Assembly: GCF_012971745.1 (NCBI RefSeq)
Contig: NZ_CP048834.1
Span: forward strand, 806,001 to 870,000
Direction: 5' to 3'
Source of the DNA: Starkeya sp. ORNL1
GTDB lineage: Bacteria; Pseudomonadota; Alphaproteobacteria; Rhizobiales; Xanthobacteraceae
Length of the DNA stretch: 64,000 bases
Made by a program: the position numbers and the translations under genes
The notes under the pieces: generated by a model
Seen by the model: only the letters and a program-made list of their open reading frames with translations
The model's database searches: none
What the model was told of the DNA's origin: nothing
Shown: one piece after another, positions 1 to 8,530 of the stretch
Layout: every line of letters starts with the position of its first letter
Position numbering within the stretch: the stretch's first letter is position 1

Positions 1-189
1 CTCGACGAGGCGCTCGCGCAAGGGCGTCTGCCACCCGCCCTGAACCGTCAGGCTCGTGCCGTACGCGACGATCTTCAACTCTGCCGCCTCCGCCCAAGAA
101 CTGAACATGGCCAGGGCAACCCCGACACATAGCGCCCGCCGGCGCCCCCGCACTGCGCCGACGCCGTCAAAGGCAGCGGGCACACGCAC
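1..189 (-). CDS. SGNH/GDSL hydrolase, N-terminal part (cut by window edge)
   Basis: Only the first 63 codons are inside the window. From a GTG at 189 the frame gives a basic N-terminus with an RGRRR run, a hydrophobic stretch and an Ala-rich cleavage site (AEAAEL near residues 34-39), so the product is probably secreted. It is followed by the beta strand and motif KIVAYGTSLT, whose S46 matches the block I serine of SGNH/GDSL esterases. The start lies just 2 nt beyond the stop of the upstream glycosyltransferase, so the two are probably co-transcribed. A role in deacylating or trimming the surface glycan is inferred from context only. Confidence 0.6.
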   Translation of the reverse strand, partial: MRVPAAFDGVGAVRGRRRALCVGVALAMFSSWAEAAELKIVAYGTSLTVQGGWQTPLRERLVE

Positions 190-191
190 AC

Positions 192-1394
192 TCAACCGTG
201 CAGCCGCTCGAACGCGCCGAGATATTTGCCGGCTTCGCGTTCCCAGCTGAAAGCACTTTCCCCAAGAGCCCGCGCGCGCTCAGCCCGCATCGCGCGCTCC
301 TGCGTGTCGGTCAGCAGCGTCAGGCATGCCCGCCCCAGATCAGCGGGGGTCTCGCCCTGCGCATAGGTACCCGCATCGCCGAGCAGGCGCTGCGTCTCCG
401 ACAGCGGATAGGCGACGCTCGGCACGCCAAGTGCGGAATATTCGAACACCTTGTTCATGCTGATCTTGTCATTGTAGTCATTGACCGGATCCGGAATGAC
501 GCCGATGTCGAAGGTGCTGAGGCATTCGAGCAGTTCCGGCCCGGACAGGTAGCCGGTGAACGTCACATAGTCGTCGACCTCGAGCTCGGCCGCCAAGGCC
601 CGAACCGATGCCAGGGCCGTCCCGTCGCCGATGATGACGGCGTGGAAATCCCGGTAGTTGCCCTCGCGAAGCAGCCAATCCACCGCCCTGATCAGGTGAT
701 CGAGGCCGTCCTGGTCACCGATGATGCCGATATAACCGAGGATATTGGCGGAGCGTGCGCGGATGTCCGCGCGGGGCTCCACACGCCGAATCCATGATGA
801 GTTCGGCACGCTGTAGACCGTCACCACATCCTCTGGCTTCTTGCCGCCGCGCCGGATGGCAATCTCACGGAAGGTCTCATTGGTGGAGATGACCAGATTG
901 GCGCTCTTGAAGGTCAACCATTCGAGCGCCTTGAGGGTATTGAGCAGCAGACGCCGCGGCCCGAATTTCGCAACGAACAGCTCGGGGCTGACATCGTGAT
1001 GGTCGAAGACGAGCTTCTTGCCCAACAGCTTCCACGGCGCCGCGACAATGAACAAGAGGTCGGGCGGATTGCAGATCTGTACGACATCGAAGCCGCGCTC
1101 GCGGTAGACGCGCCACAGCAGACGCCCTTCATGGAACAATGCCGCAGCATACTCCGCAACGAAACCGAGTGTGCCCCGCGCCTCCAGCGGCAGCGGATGC
1201 CGATACACCGCAATGCCGTCGATCTCCTCGAACTCCGCGGGATAACGCTCCGTACGCGGGCAGATCACGGACACTCGCCAGCCCGCGCCGTGCAGCACTT
1301 TTGCCTCTTGCCAGACGCGGCGATCGAACGGCACCGGCAGATTTTCTACCACAATTACGCAGCTTTTATCCGAATGATCTGCTTGTGTTTTCAA
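192..1394 (-). CDS. Glycosyltransferase family 4 protein
   Basis: This 400-aa protein has the two-Rossmann (GT-B) layout of GT4 enzymes. The N-terminal VENLPVPFDRRVWQEAKVL is the acceptor-domain signature of WbuB-like transferases, and EYSALGVPSVAY near residues 330-340 is the nucleotide-sugar binding region. It should add a sugar from a nucleotide donor to the lipid-linked repeat unit at the cytoplasmic membrane face. The frame opens with TTG; no better ATG precedes the conserved domain. Two direct repeats CTAACCTA lie just upstream. Donor and acceptor cannot be read from the sequence. Confidence 0.85.
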   Translation of the reverse strand: MKTQADHSDKSCVIVVENLPVPFDRRVWQEAKVLHGAGWRVSVICPRTERYPAEFEEIDGIAVYRHPLPLEARGTLGFVAEYAAALFHEGRLLWRVYRERGFDVVQICNPPDLLFIVAAPWKLLGKKLVFDHHDVSPELFVAKFGPRRLLLNTLKALEWLTFKSANLVISTNETFREIAIRRGGKKPEDVVTVYSVPNSSWIRRVEPRADIRARSANILGYIGIIGDQDGLDHLIRAVDWLLREGNYRDFHAVIIGDGTALASVRALAAELEVDDYVTFTGYLSGPELLECLSTFDIGVIPDPVNDYNDKISMNKVFEYSALGVPSVAYPLSETQRLLGDAGTYAQGETPADLGRACLTLLTDTQERAMRAERARALGESAFSWEREAGKYLGAFERLHG

Positions 1395-1396
1395 GA

Positions 1397-1420
1397 CTAA
1401 CCTATCTTAAAGCTAACCTA
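1397..1420 (-). promoter_or_regulatory. Two direct repeats upstream of the glycosyltransferase
   Basis: The octamer CTAACCTA (plus-strand reading) occurs at 1397-1404 and again at 1413-1420, a 16-bp period, 3-26 nt before the TTG start. This could be a binding site or a duplicated leader. No regulator can be named and chance is possible. Confidence 0.25.
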
Positions 1421-1652
1421 GCCGCGATTTGATGAGGCTACCGCAGAGCAACATACTTTGGCAAGACATGGAGCGGAACGCCGCTGCGCTCTGCGACGGA
1501 CAACCGCCCCTAACATTCCCTATCGTTCAGTTATGCCTCAGCTTTCCGGAACGGGAGATGACATTTTCCGCTTGGGGTTGCTCGCCTCATTTTTGATGCA
1601 TCGCAGCACATACAGTACGCGGATTGCGGAATGATGGTCGCACGAGGTCGAG

Positions 1653-2438
1653 ATGCGGTTACTCATCACACTATCTCTGGTGGTTGCGGGTTATTGCACT
1701 ACTCCGTTGGTTGCTGGTCAGGCCGCCGAGGCGACCACGGAATCGCCTCCGCCCTGTTCCAATCCGCAGGCCATCGGGACATCACGCGTCATACCGGTCC
1801 AGACGGAACGCACCGCCGGCATAGGCGCCTTCTATTTCAAGCGGACGCTCAAGCTCAATCCGGGCGAGTACCTGCTGACCTTCGACGATGGGCCCGCTCC
1901 TGCGACCACACCGCAGATACTCGCCATACTGAAATCGGAATGCATCCGCGCAACCTTCTTCATGATCGGCAAGCACGCAGAGGCCTATCCGCAGATCGTC
2001 GCGCAACTGCGCGACGCCGGACAGGTGCTGGCCAGCCACACCTACAGCCATATCGAGCTGACAAGCATGCCGCTCGACCAGGCGATCCGCGATCTCAAGC
2101 GCGGTTATGCCGCAGTCGAGCATGCGGCCTATGGAACGTCGTCCGATGACGACAAGCCACGCTTCGTTCGCCCCCCAGGACAGAAGCTCAATCCTGCGAT
2201 CGTCGCCTATACACGCCAGCATCAGATCACTCTCGTCACTGCCGATATCAGTCCCCAGGACTGGCGGAACAAAGCCCCCCAGATCACCATGGCGGTGCTG
2301 CACAAGGCGCTCGACCAGACCGACCGGGGCATCATCGGCCTGCACGACACCCAGAAGAACACTGTCGCCATGCTCCCCATGCTGATTGCCGAACTCAAGC
2401 AGCGCGGCGCCAAGCTGGTGGCGATGGAGCCGCGATAG
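1653..2438 (+). CDS. Polysaccharide deacetylase (NodB domain), secreted
   Basis: This 261-aa protein has an N-terminal signal sequence and a full NodB homology domain: TFDDGP (metal-binding Asp pair and catalytic base), SHTYSHIEL (the two metal His), RPPG, DISPQDW and IGLHD with the catalytic His. It should hydrolyse N- or O-acetyl groups on extracellular or periplasmic polysaccharide, using a divalent metal. The ATG at 1653 has a purine-rich GAGG about 6 nt upstream. It is the only plus-strand gene in the exopolysaccharide locus, so it has its own promoter in the 258-bp divergent gap. Confidence 0.88.
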   Translation: MRLLITLSLVVAGYCTTPLVAGQAAEATTESPPPCSNPQAIGTSRVIPVQTERTAGIGAFYFKRTLKLNPGEYLLTFDDGPAPATTPQILAILKSECIRATFFMIGKHAEAYPQIVAQLRDAGQVLASHTYSHIELTSMPLDQAIRDLKRGYAAVEHAAYGTSSDDDKPRFVRPPGQKLNPAIVAYTRQHQITLVTADISPQDWRNKAPQITMAVLHKALDQTDRGIIGLHDTQKNTVAMLPMLIAELKQRGAKLVAMEPR

Positions 2439-2564
2439 TCCGGCCATATTGCCTCGCCCCCGACCACGTGGGCTCGCCCTCGCACTCAGGCGAGGCTTTG
2501 CATGCTCTGCCGCGCTGCGCGAAACGACCGATCCAGGCGTTGAACGCCGCCTCGCCTCGGCGCC

Positions 2565-3572
2565 TCACGTCATCATCCGGCCGAGGCGCCGGGTCGGCGC
2601 GCTCCACTGCAACGCCTTCTTCAACAGGATCGGCCCGAACAGGCCGCATATCAGTGCGGCGAAGACGAGCAGGATGAACCACTCGCGCGGCATTCCCGCC
2701 TTCAGGAAGACCGCCTGACACACGCCAATGAACGCGGTGTTCAGGAGATAAATGACGAAGGAATGTTCGCCGAAATACTCCAGGGCCCGATCGCTCGTCG
2801 GATGCTCGCGCAGCGTATATCCATGCACGCATGCCATCGATGCCAGCCCGACGGGCAGGTAGCGATACTCCGTGCCGGCCAGAAGGAACAACAGGGCGAA
2901 GAATATGAGCGCCCACAGCAAGCTATACCGACGCAGGATGGGTCCGAGGACATCGAATTTCTCGTAGGCCAGGCCACCGACAAGAAAGAAGATGTAGAAT
3001 TTCATTATCCGATCGAAATAGAAATCGTCGGACACCTCAATGAAATATGGGAGATAATGCATAAGCAAGGCCAGAGCAATCAGCGGCACCAGCCTGCCGC
3101 CTGCCAGCCTGAATAGCATCGGCGTTATTATCGTATAGACGAAAAGGACAAACAGGTACCAGATGGAGATGACCGGGCTCTGCGAGGTCTCGAAAAACAT
3201 ATAATAATATGACGAAAAATACCCCTTGTAATCTTTGATGAAGACAAATTGACCGGCAACATATTTCCCAGAAATGAGAATTACACCAAACACAAAGAAC
3301 GGTATGAGCAAGCGCTCCGCCCGGTTCACGAAGAATGGCGGATACGTGTCGCCGGTCTTGAACTGAGCTTTTGTATAAAAGAACACGAAGCCGCTGAGGT
3401 ACATGAATAGCGGCATGTGGAACGAATATATCAGCCCGCGCGTGTCCGCCATCCATGCCGGCTCGACGCCAGGGATGCTGATGTGGCCGAGGACTACAAG
3501 GAAGATCGCAATCCCCTTCGCCCTGTCTATGTCCATAAGACGTTTTCTATGGACCGGTGCGGCGGATTGCAT
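2565..3572 (-). CDS. Acyltransferase 3 family membrane protein
   Basis: This is a polytopic protein of about 335 aa. It starts with the family signature RLMDIDRAKGIAIFLVVLGHI, which carries the conserved Arg/Asp and His of acyltransferase-3 enzymes, followed by about ten hydrophobic helices. Such proteins O-acetylate or succinylate surface sugars. The ATG at 3572 has AGGGG 6-7 nt upstream; an upstream ATG at 3611 lacks a ribosome site. Part of the gene (about 3180-3300) is clearly richer in A+T than its neighbours, which hints at acquisition from elsewhere. Confidence 0.85.
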   Translation of the reverse strand: MQSAAPVHRKRLMDIDRAKGIAIFLVVLGHISIPGVEPAWMADTRGLIYSFHMPLFMYLSGFVFFYTKAQFKTGDTYPPFFVNRAERLLIPFFVFGVILISGKYVAGQFVFIKDYKGYFSSYYYMFFETSQSPVISIWYLFVLFVYTIITPMLFRLAGGRLVPLIALALLMHYLPYFIEVSDDFYFDRIMKFYIFFLVGGLAYEKFDVLGPILRRYSLLWALIFFALLFLLAGTEYRYLPVGLASMACVHGYTLREHPTSDRALEYFGEHSFVIYLLNTAFIGVCQAVFLKAGMPREWFILLVFAALICGLFGPILLKKALQWSAPTRRLGRMMT

Positions 3573-3758
3573 GATAGGCCCCTGTTGCTCCGACTCGGCA
3601 ATTACGACCATTTTCGAACGTCTATCCGACTATCGAATTAAATAGTGTAATACTTTATGACAGCTCTAGCATCGGATCCAGATGCCCAACACTCCCTGTC
3701 TATGCTGCCTTTTGTCTCGGCAGTCACAGTGGAGTGAAAGTCGCCACACGCGGCTCCA

Positions 3759-4412
3759 TCAGCTTGGACGAGGCAAGATGCGGGCGAACAGATTATCCAG
3801 CTGAGGCGCATGGACCTGCGCCATTGCGCGCAAATCCGTCGCCGTCGCCACCGGTATCTGCTTCAGGAAACTGATGATGCGGCTTTGATACGGCGCCCAT
3901 GTCACGCCGAACAGCCGCCCCAGATCCGACAGGCATACCTCCTTGGATTCAGCGGGCAACTGATCCCAGCGGTCGATCAGGAAGACAATCCGCCGGGCCA
4001 TCACGCCGCTTTCGTAAGGTCCTGTTATCTCGGACATTTTTACCGCCGCCTGGGACAGTTCCGCCGTTGCGCTTCGCCGTGCGGCGTTACTGGCGACGTC
4101 GAGCCACGCGGACGAATTCGTCGGATCCACCTCGACCACGCTTTCGGCGCGTGCGAGCGCCGCCGATGGCAGGATGAAAGTGTCCTTGTCGTTGTCGATC
4201 AGGGAACGCGCGCGCTCGCGCAAACCCGCGGTATCACGCCAATCCTCGAACGTCATGGCCCACCGGCCCGGCTCGACCTGCGCTTGCTCGACCGAGAATA
4301 ACGTCAATCTGGCGCCGAACCACACCAGGCCGGCCGCCAGCAGGATCAAGCCGGTCGCGCAGAGCGACGACGCCACAGCGCTCCCGGAAGCGGTCTCCGG
4401 CCTACTGAACAT
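3759..4412 (-). CDS. Small single-pass membrane protein following the tyrosine autokinase
   Basis: The product is about 217 aa, with one strong membrane helix near residues 13-33 (LCATGLILLAAGLVWFGARL) and a soluble, mainly helical remainder, probably periplasmic. The ATG at 4412 overlaps the end of the autokinase gene by 11 nt, so translation is likely coupled. I do not recognise a named family. The helical region with alternating small and charged residues (around VEVDPTNSSAWLDVA) recalls TPR-like accessory proteins. A role with the Wzz/kinase in polymer export is inferred from position alone. Confidence 0.7.
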   Translation of the reverse strand: MFSRPETASGSAVASSLCATGLILLAAGLVWFGARLTLFSVEQAQVEPGRWAMTFEDWRDTAGLRERARSLIDNDKDTFILPSAALARAESVVEVDPTNSSAWLDVASNAARRSATAELSQAAVKMSEITGPYESGVMARRIVFLIDRWDQLPAESKEVCLSDLGRLFGVTWAPYQSRIISFLKQIPVATATDLRAMAQVHAPQLDNLFARILPRPS

Positions 4413-6627
4413 AGTAGCCTTTGTAATAGGACGACGAGTAATAGCTGTATTTGCCGTATTTCGGCGTGTAGCGCTCGTCGACCTTGTTGAGAACGACACC
4501 GGCGATCTTCCGGTCGATCGAAATCTGCCGGACCGCCTGCTGGGCCACCTCGCGCGAGGTCGAATTCCAGGCAACGACGAAGACCGTCTTGTCGACGATC
4601 TGGGCGACGATCACCGCATCGACCACCGGGCCGATAGGCGGCGTGTCCACCACGACGAGATCGAAGCTCTCGCGCAGATGCGCAAGCAATTGCTCCATGC
4701 GCGCGGAGCTCAGGAGATCCGGCGGGTTCTGCGTCTTGCCGCCGGCGGCAAGCACATAAAGACCGGTTGTCTTGTCCCGGTGGAGAATGCCTTCGGGCGA
4801 AACATTGTTCGCCAGCAGTTCGACGAGGCCCGGCGCGTCCGTAAGGCCGAATATCTGGCTCGCCGAAGGGCGGCGCAGATCACAGTCGACCAGTATGACC
4901 CGCCTGCCCGACATGGCAGCCGACACCGCCAGGCTGATCGCCATCGATGTCTTGCCTTCCTTGGGAAGCGAGGACGTGAACTGGACGATCTTGGGCGGGT
5001 TGTCGACGTCCGACATCTGAATGCCGGTTTTCAGGCTTCGGATCGATTCACTGAATCGAGACAACGGCTTGGCGTCGAGATAGCGCGACAGGGTCGTCGC
5101 CTTGCCGTCGATGCTGGAGAGCTCCGACGGATCGATCCGCTCCACCGAGGTGAGCACCGGCAGGCCGAGCGTGTCCTCGACACGGCGAGGGCTGTTGAAG
5201 CCGGAGTTCAGCGCCTCCAGAAGGCCGGCTACGCCCAAGCCAAGCAGGCCGCCGAGCGCGGTTGCGATGGCAAGGAAGAATGGCTTCTTGGGAAAGCTCG
5301 GCCGCCCGGGCGGAGTGGCGACCGATATGATCCGTGCGTCGCGCACTTCGAAACTGGTCTGCTCGGCCGTGAGCTTCGATTGCGAGAGGAAAGATTCGTA
5401 GAGCGTTTTATTGGCGGAGGCGACCCGCTCGAGCTGCCTCAACTGCACGCCGAGGGTGTTGTCGCTGCCCGCCTGCCCGGTCAGGAGCGCCACGCTCTGG
5501 GTGAGCGAATCCACCCGGCTCTGGGTCACGTCATAGGCATTCTTCAGATTGCCGACGATGCGATCGACCTCATTGCTGATCTGCCGATCGATCTCGCGGC
5601 GCTCGGCGCGGACATTGACGACGCCAGGGTGGCGGTCGCCGTACCGGCTGACGAGGTCGGCTTCGCGCCGCACCACCTCCGCCTGCTGCGTGCGCAGATT
5701 GGAGATGACCGACGATTTCAGCACATCCGGAATCGCCTGGATGTTGCCCTTCGCCTCGATGATCCGGGTTGCCTGGTCGAGCTTTGCCTTTGCCTCTGCC
5801 GCTTCGGCCCGCGCCCCGACGAGCTTGCCGTTAATCTCCGACAACTGCTGCTCGTTCACGGTACCCGTATTGGTCATGACGAGGTTGTTCTTGCTGCGGA
5901 AATCCTCGACCGCCTCCTCCGACTTGCGCAGATCCTCGCGCAATTCCTGCAACCGATCGCCGAGCCAGCTGGCCGCCCGGCGCGCATTGTCGAAGCGCGC
6001 CTCGAGCTGGTCGACGATGAAGGCATCGGCGATCGCATTGGCGAGGCGTGCCGCCTTCTGCGGATTCTCGGAGGTCACGTCGATCTGCAGCACCTTGGTG
6101 CGATCGATGCGCTTCACATCGAGTGCCGCGGACAACCGTCCGATCGAGGCGAGAACGTCCGGCGGGATGGCATCGGTATTGGCCTCGGCCTGCGTGTCCG
6201 CCGCGGGCTGCTTCTTGAGCAATGAGGTGACGAAGCCCATCAGGCTCGACAACCAGTTGCCGCCGCTCTTGGAGGCCCCGAACTCGGGATCGTCGACAAG
6301 GTTCTCCTTCTCCACCACGCGCCGCAGCAGGCTGCTCGATTCAATAATGGAGACCTGGCTCTCGACCGCGGTCATGTCCATCGTGAAGGACGGCAGCAAT
6401 TCCTCGATGCCGGTAACCTGCTGGGAGCGCAGATCGAGCAGTATCTGCGTCGAGCTGGTGTAGCGCGGCGTCAATGTGAACAGGATCAAGAGCGTGAAGG
6501 CGATGACGGTCCCAGCGATGACCGCGATCAGCTTCCAGCGCCGCCACAGGAAGTCCAGAATGACGTTGAAGTCGAAAGCTTCGACCCCCTCGCGGATCTC
6601 GCCTATCGGAATTCGGCCGTGCATCAT
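4402..6627 (-). CDS. Polysaccharide co-polymerase / tyrosine autokinase (Wzz-BY-kinase fusion)
   Basis: This protein of about 741 aa fuses a Wzz-type chain-length domain to a bacterial tyrosine kinase. Counting from the upstream GTG (6636), TM1 is near residues 35-55. A long coiled-coil periplasmic part runs to about 435. The Wzz proline motif PPGRPSFPKKP precedes TM2 (452-472). The cytoplasmic kinase has Walker A SSLPKEGKTS (555-564), Walker A' LVDCDLRRP (582-590) and Walker B VVVDTPP (661-667). The C-terminus carries a cluster of nine tyrosines, the usual autophosphorylation tail. It should control length and export of the exopolysaccharide. The start may be GTG 6636 or ATG 6627/6624. Confidence 0.93.
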   Translation of the reverse strand: MMHGRIPIGEIREGVEAFDFNVILDFLWRRWKLIAVIAGTVIAFTLLILFTLTPRYTSSTQILLDLRSQQVTGIEELLPSFTMDMTAVESQVSIIESSSLLRRVVEKENLVDDPEFGASKSGGNWLSSLMGFVTSLLKKQPAADTQAEANTDAIPPDVLASIGRLSAALDVKRIDRTKVLQIDVTSENPQKAARLANAIADAFIVDQLEARFDNARRAASWLGDRLQELREDLRKSEEAVEDFRSKNNLVMTNTGTVNEQQLSEINGKLVGARAEAAEAKAKLDQATRIIEAKGNIQAIPDVLKSSVISNLRTQQAEVVRREADLVSRYGDRHPGVVNVRAERREIDRQISNEVDRIVGNLKNAYDVTQSRVDSLTQSVALLTGQAGSDNTLGVQLRQLERVASANKTLYESFLSQSKLTAEQTSFEVRDARIISVATPPGRPSFPKKPFFLAIATALGGLLGLGVAGLLEALNSGFNSPRRVEDTLGLPVLTSVERIDPSELSSIDGKATTLSRYLDAKPLSRFSESIRSLKTGIQMSDVDNPPKIVQFTSSLPKEGKTSMAISLAVSAAMSGRRVILVDCDLRRPSASQIFGLTDAPGLVELLANNVSPEGILHRDKTTGLYVLAAGGKTQNPPDLLSSARMEQLLAHLRESFDLVVVDTPPIGPVVDAVIVAQIVDKTVFVVAWNSTSREVAQQAVRQISIDRKIAGVVLNKVDERYTPKYGKYSYYSSSYYKGYYVQ

Positions 6628-7014
6628 CCCACCCACTCGTTCATCGGGCCCGGTCCAATCCCTGCTCTATTCATCCCGCCTCGATCATACATGATTATCA
6701 TGACTTAATTGCACACCAGTTTAAGTTCTGATTTGGCGAAAGCGAGACAAGGGCCGAGAAAACATCACGCCAGCAAGCGATTGTCGGGCATGAAGCCTGT
6801 TTCGCCGGCTGTGTAGTGCTACATCTAGTAAGTCGACATTATTATTTCTGCTTTCGAACTATTTCTCTGCTGACGTATCGGGATTCCGCTGTGATCGAAA
6901 TCCTTCTGCATCATTCGGCGGCACAGGGGCCGCCGATCAGTCCGCAGCGTCTCGCCGTGTCCCCCACCCAGCAAACTACAGGCCACAATGCCGGCCTCGC
7001 GAAACCGCGCGACT
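6628..7014. other. Gap between polymerase-like gene and autokinase; candidate promoter
   Basis: This 387-bp gene-free stretch is relatively A+T-rich near the autokinase. On the minus strand a TATGAT -10-like hexamer follows directly after a perfect palindrome at 6690-6702, but no convincing -35 is seen. A GC-rich hairpin (arms CGGCGGC, around 6917-6937) lies downstream of the polymerase-like gene without a U-tract. No credible gene is visible. Confidence 0.4.
6690..6702. promoter_or_regulatory. Palindrome CATGATTATCATG, candidate operator
   Basis: A perfect inverted repeat with 6-bp arms around a single T, about 65 bp upstream of the autokinase start and next to a TATGAT hexamer on the same strand. 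The position would suit a repressor site over the core promoter. The binding protein is unknown. Confidence 0.3.
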
Positions 7015-8499
7015 TCATGCCGTGCTCATTCGACTGCTCCAGGATTGAGCAAGCCCCGCCCCCATGATCGCCCAGAAGGTGATGGCGACGGCCTCGATCT
7101 GAATGCTGAAATCGACCAGGGCATGGAGCAGGACCAGGATGCTCGCCCCGATGGCCAGGAAGCTCACCGTCGCAACCCGCTCTCGCTTGTAGGCGCCAAG
7201 TCCGATCCGGATCAGCAGGGAGAGGACGACGGTGCCGAGTGTGATCGCTGCGGGAAAGCCGAGTTCCAGGATGAGCTCAGCGTAGGTATTGTGTGCCTTG
7301 TCCCATCGCGCCCCGATACCGAGCGAACTGTCGCGATAGAGCGCAAAGATCTGCTCGAACGAGCCGAAGCCGAAGCCGGTCCACGGCGCATCGAGAGCGG
7401 CGGAGATCGTCTGCTCAGCGGTCGAGGTGCGCAGATTGGCGCCGCCCGCATTCGCCATGCGGTCGAGAAAATGGTCGCCGAAACTGAGCATTGCCGCGGC
7501 GCAGGCACCGACGATGAACAGCAAGGCGATGATCACCGCCGCACGATGGCGGTTCGTCGCCAGCGACAGCAGCACGATCAGCGCGATGAGGGCGATGAAC
7601 GAACTGGTGATGCCGGCCCGTGAACCGGTCAGCATCAGGGCACTGGCGAGGCTGAAGGCCACGAAGGCGAGACACGCGCCATACCCCGCGGTGACCTCGA
7701 TGATCCGGGCCATCCGCAAACGCAACGGCACCTTCCCGGCCCGGTGCGTGCGATAGGCGGCAAGCAGCAGCGCGAAGGAGGCCAGCAAGGCCATCCCCAG
7801 ATAGGTCGCGCAGGTGTTGCGATTGATGAAGGTCGAGCTCAATGAATCCTGGTAGTCGGTCCGCTCGAACCAGAGAATGGTATCGGGAAAGGCATAAAGC
7901 TGCACGATGCCATACAGCGCGTAACCAAAGCCTATGATTGCAATCGCCCAGGTCAGATAATGCGCGTGGAGCCCATCACGGCAGAGTTGCAAGGCGAGCC
8001 AGAACACCAGGGCTACGGTCAACAGGCGAAGCAGGGCGACGAGCCCGGCATCGGGCGCCACCGAAATGCTGCCGGTGACCGGGCGCCCGAGCACCTCGCT
8101 GGTCATGGCCCAGATCGGATGATTCCAGGCCTCCGGCGCCCAATGCGACGCCTGGAAGAAAATCCACCCGCACACCAGGCCAAACAACACCATCTCGAAG
8201 GCGATACGGCGCGGCGCCACGGGATGCGCACGCCGCCGCACCAGCAGGCTCGCCTCATAAGCGATGACGAGGCACCCAAAGAGAACGGCATTGACGCCCC
8301 AGCCGAACAGCCGGTTGCTTCCCAGCGGAAACGGCACCCAGGCCAGCGCGACCAGGAAGCTCCAGAAGAAGACTCGGTCGATGTCTATGCTGCGCCGCGC
8401 CTGCCGGCTGGCCTGCTCATCTACCTTTGGCGGCACGGCGGGCCAATTCGCCGCCATGGTGCCACCAGATCGATCATTGCGGATGTCACGTCCCATCAT
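7015..8499 (-). CDS. O-antigen ligase/polymerase family membrane protein (Wzy-like)
   Basis: This polytopic protein of about 494 aa has roughly 11-12 hydrophobic helices and a large periplasmic loop. SSTFINRNTCATYLG followed by LTGSRAGI is the pattern of the O-antigen ligase/Wzy_C family. It should polymerise repeat units, or transfer the polymer, on the periplasmic face of the inner membrane. The ATG at 8499 has GCGGAAG close upstream. It lies 31 nt after the phosphatase gene, implying one transcript. Polymerase versus ligase cannot be decided from sequence; the neighbouring flippase and Wzz argue for polymerase. Confidence 0.85.
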   Translation of the reverse strand: MMGRDIRNDRSGGTMAANWPAVPPKVDEQASRQARRSIDIDRVFFWSFLVALAWVPFPLGSNRLFGWGVNAVLFGCLVIAYEASLLVRRRAHPVAPRRIAFEMVLFGLVCGWIFFQASHWAPEAWNHPIWAMTSEVLGRPVTGSISVAPDAGLVALLRLLTVALVFWLALQLCRDGLHAHYLTWAIAIIGFGYALYGIVQLYAFPDTILWFERTDYQDSLSSTFINRNTCATYLGMALLASFALLLAAYRTHRAGKVPLRLRMARIIEVTAGYGACLAFVAFSLASALMLTGSRAGITSSFIALIALIVLLSLATNRHRAAVIIALLFIVGACAAAMLSFGDHFLDRMANAGGANLRTSTAEQTISAALDAPWTGFGFGSFEQIFALYRDSSLGIGARWDKAHNTYAELILELGFPAAITLGTVVLSLLIRIGLGAYKRERVATVSFLAIGASILVLLHALVDFSIQIEAVAITFWAIMGAGLAQSWSSRMSTA

Positions 8500-8530
8500 T
8501 GCTTCCGCACCTGTCCGCTCTGGAACTGTC

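Noticed and set aside
4174..6225. A 683-codon plus-strand frame opposite the tyrosine autokinase
   Set aside because: It is antisense to a kinase with all motifs intact; the frame is Arg/Asp-rich and not protein-like.
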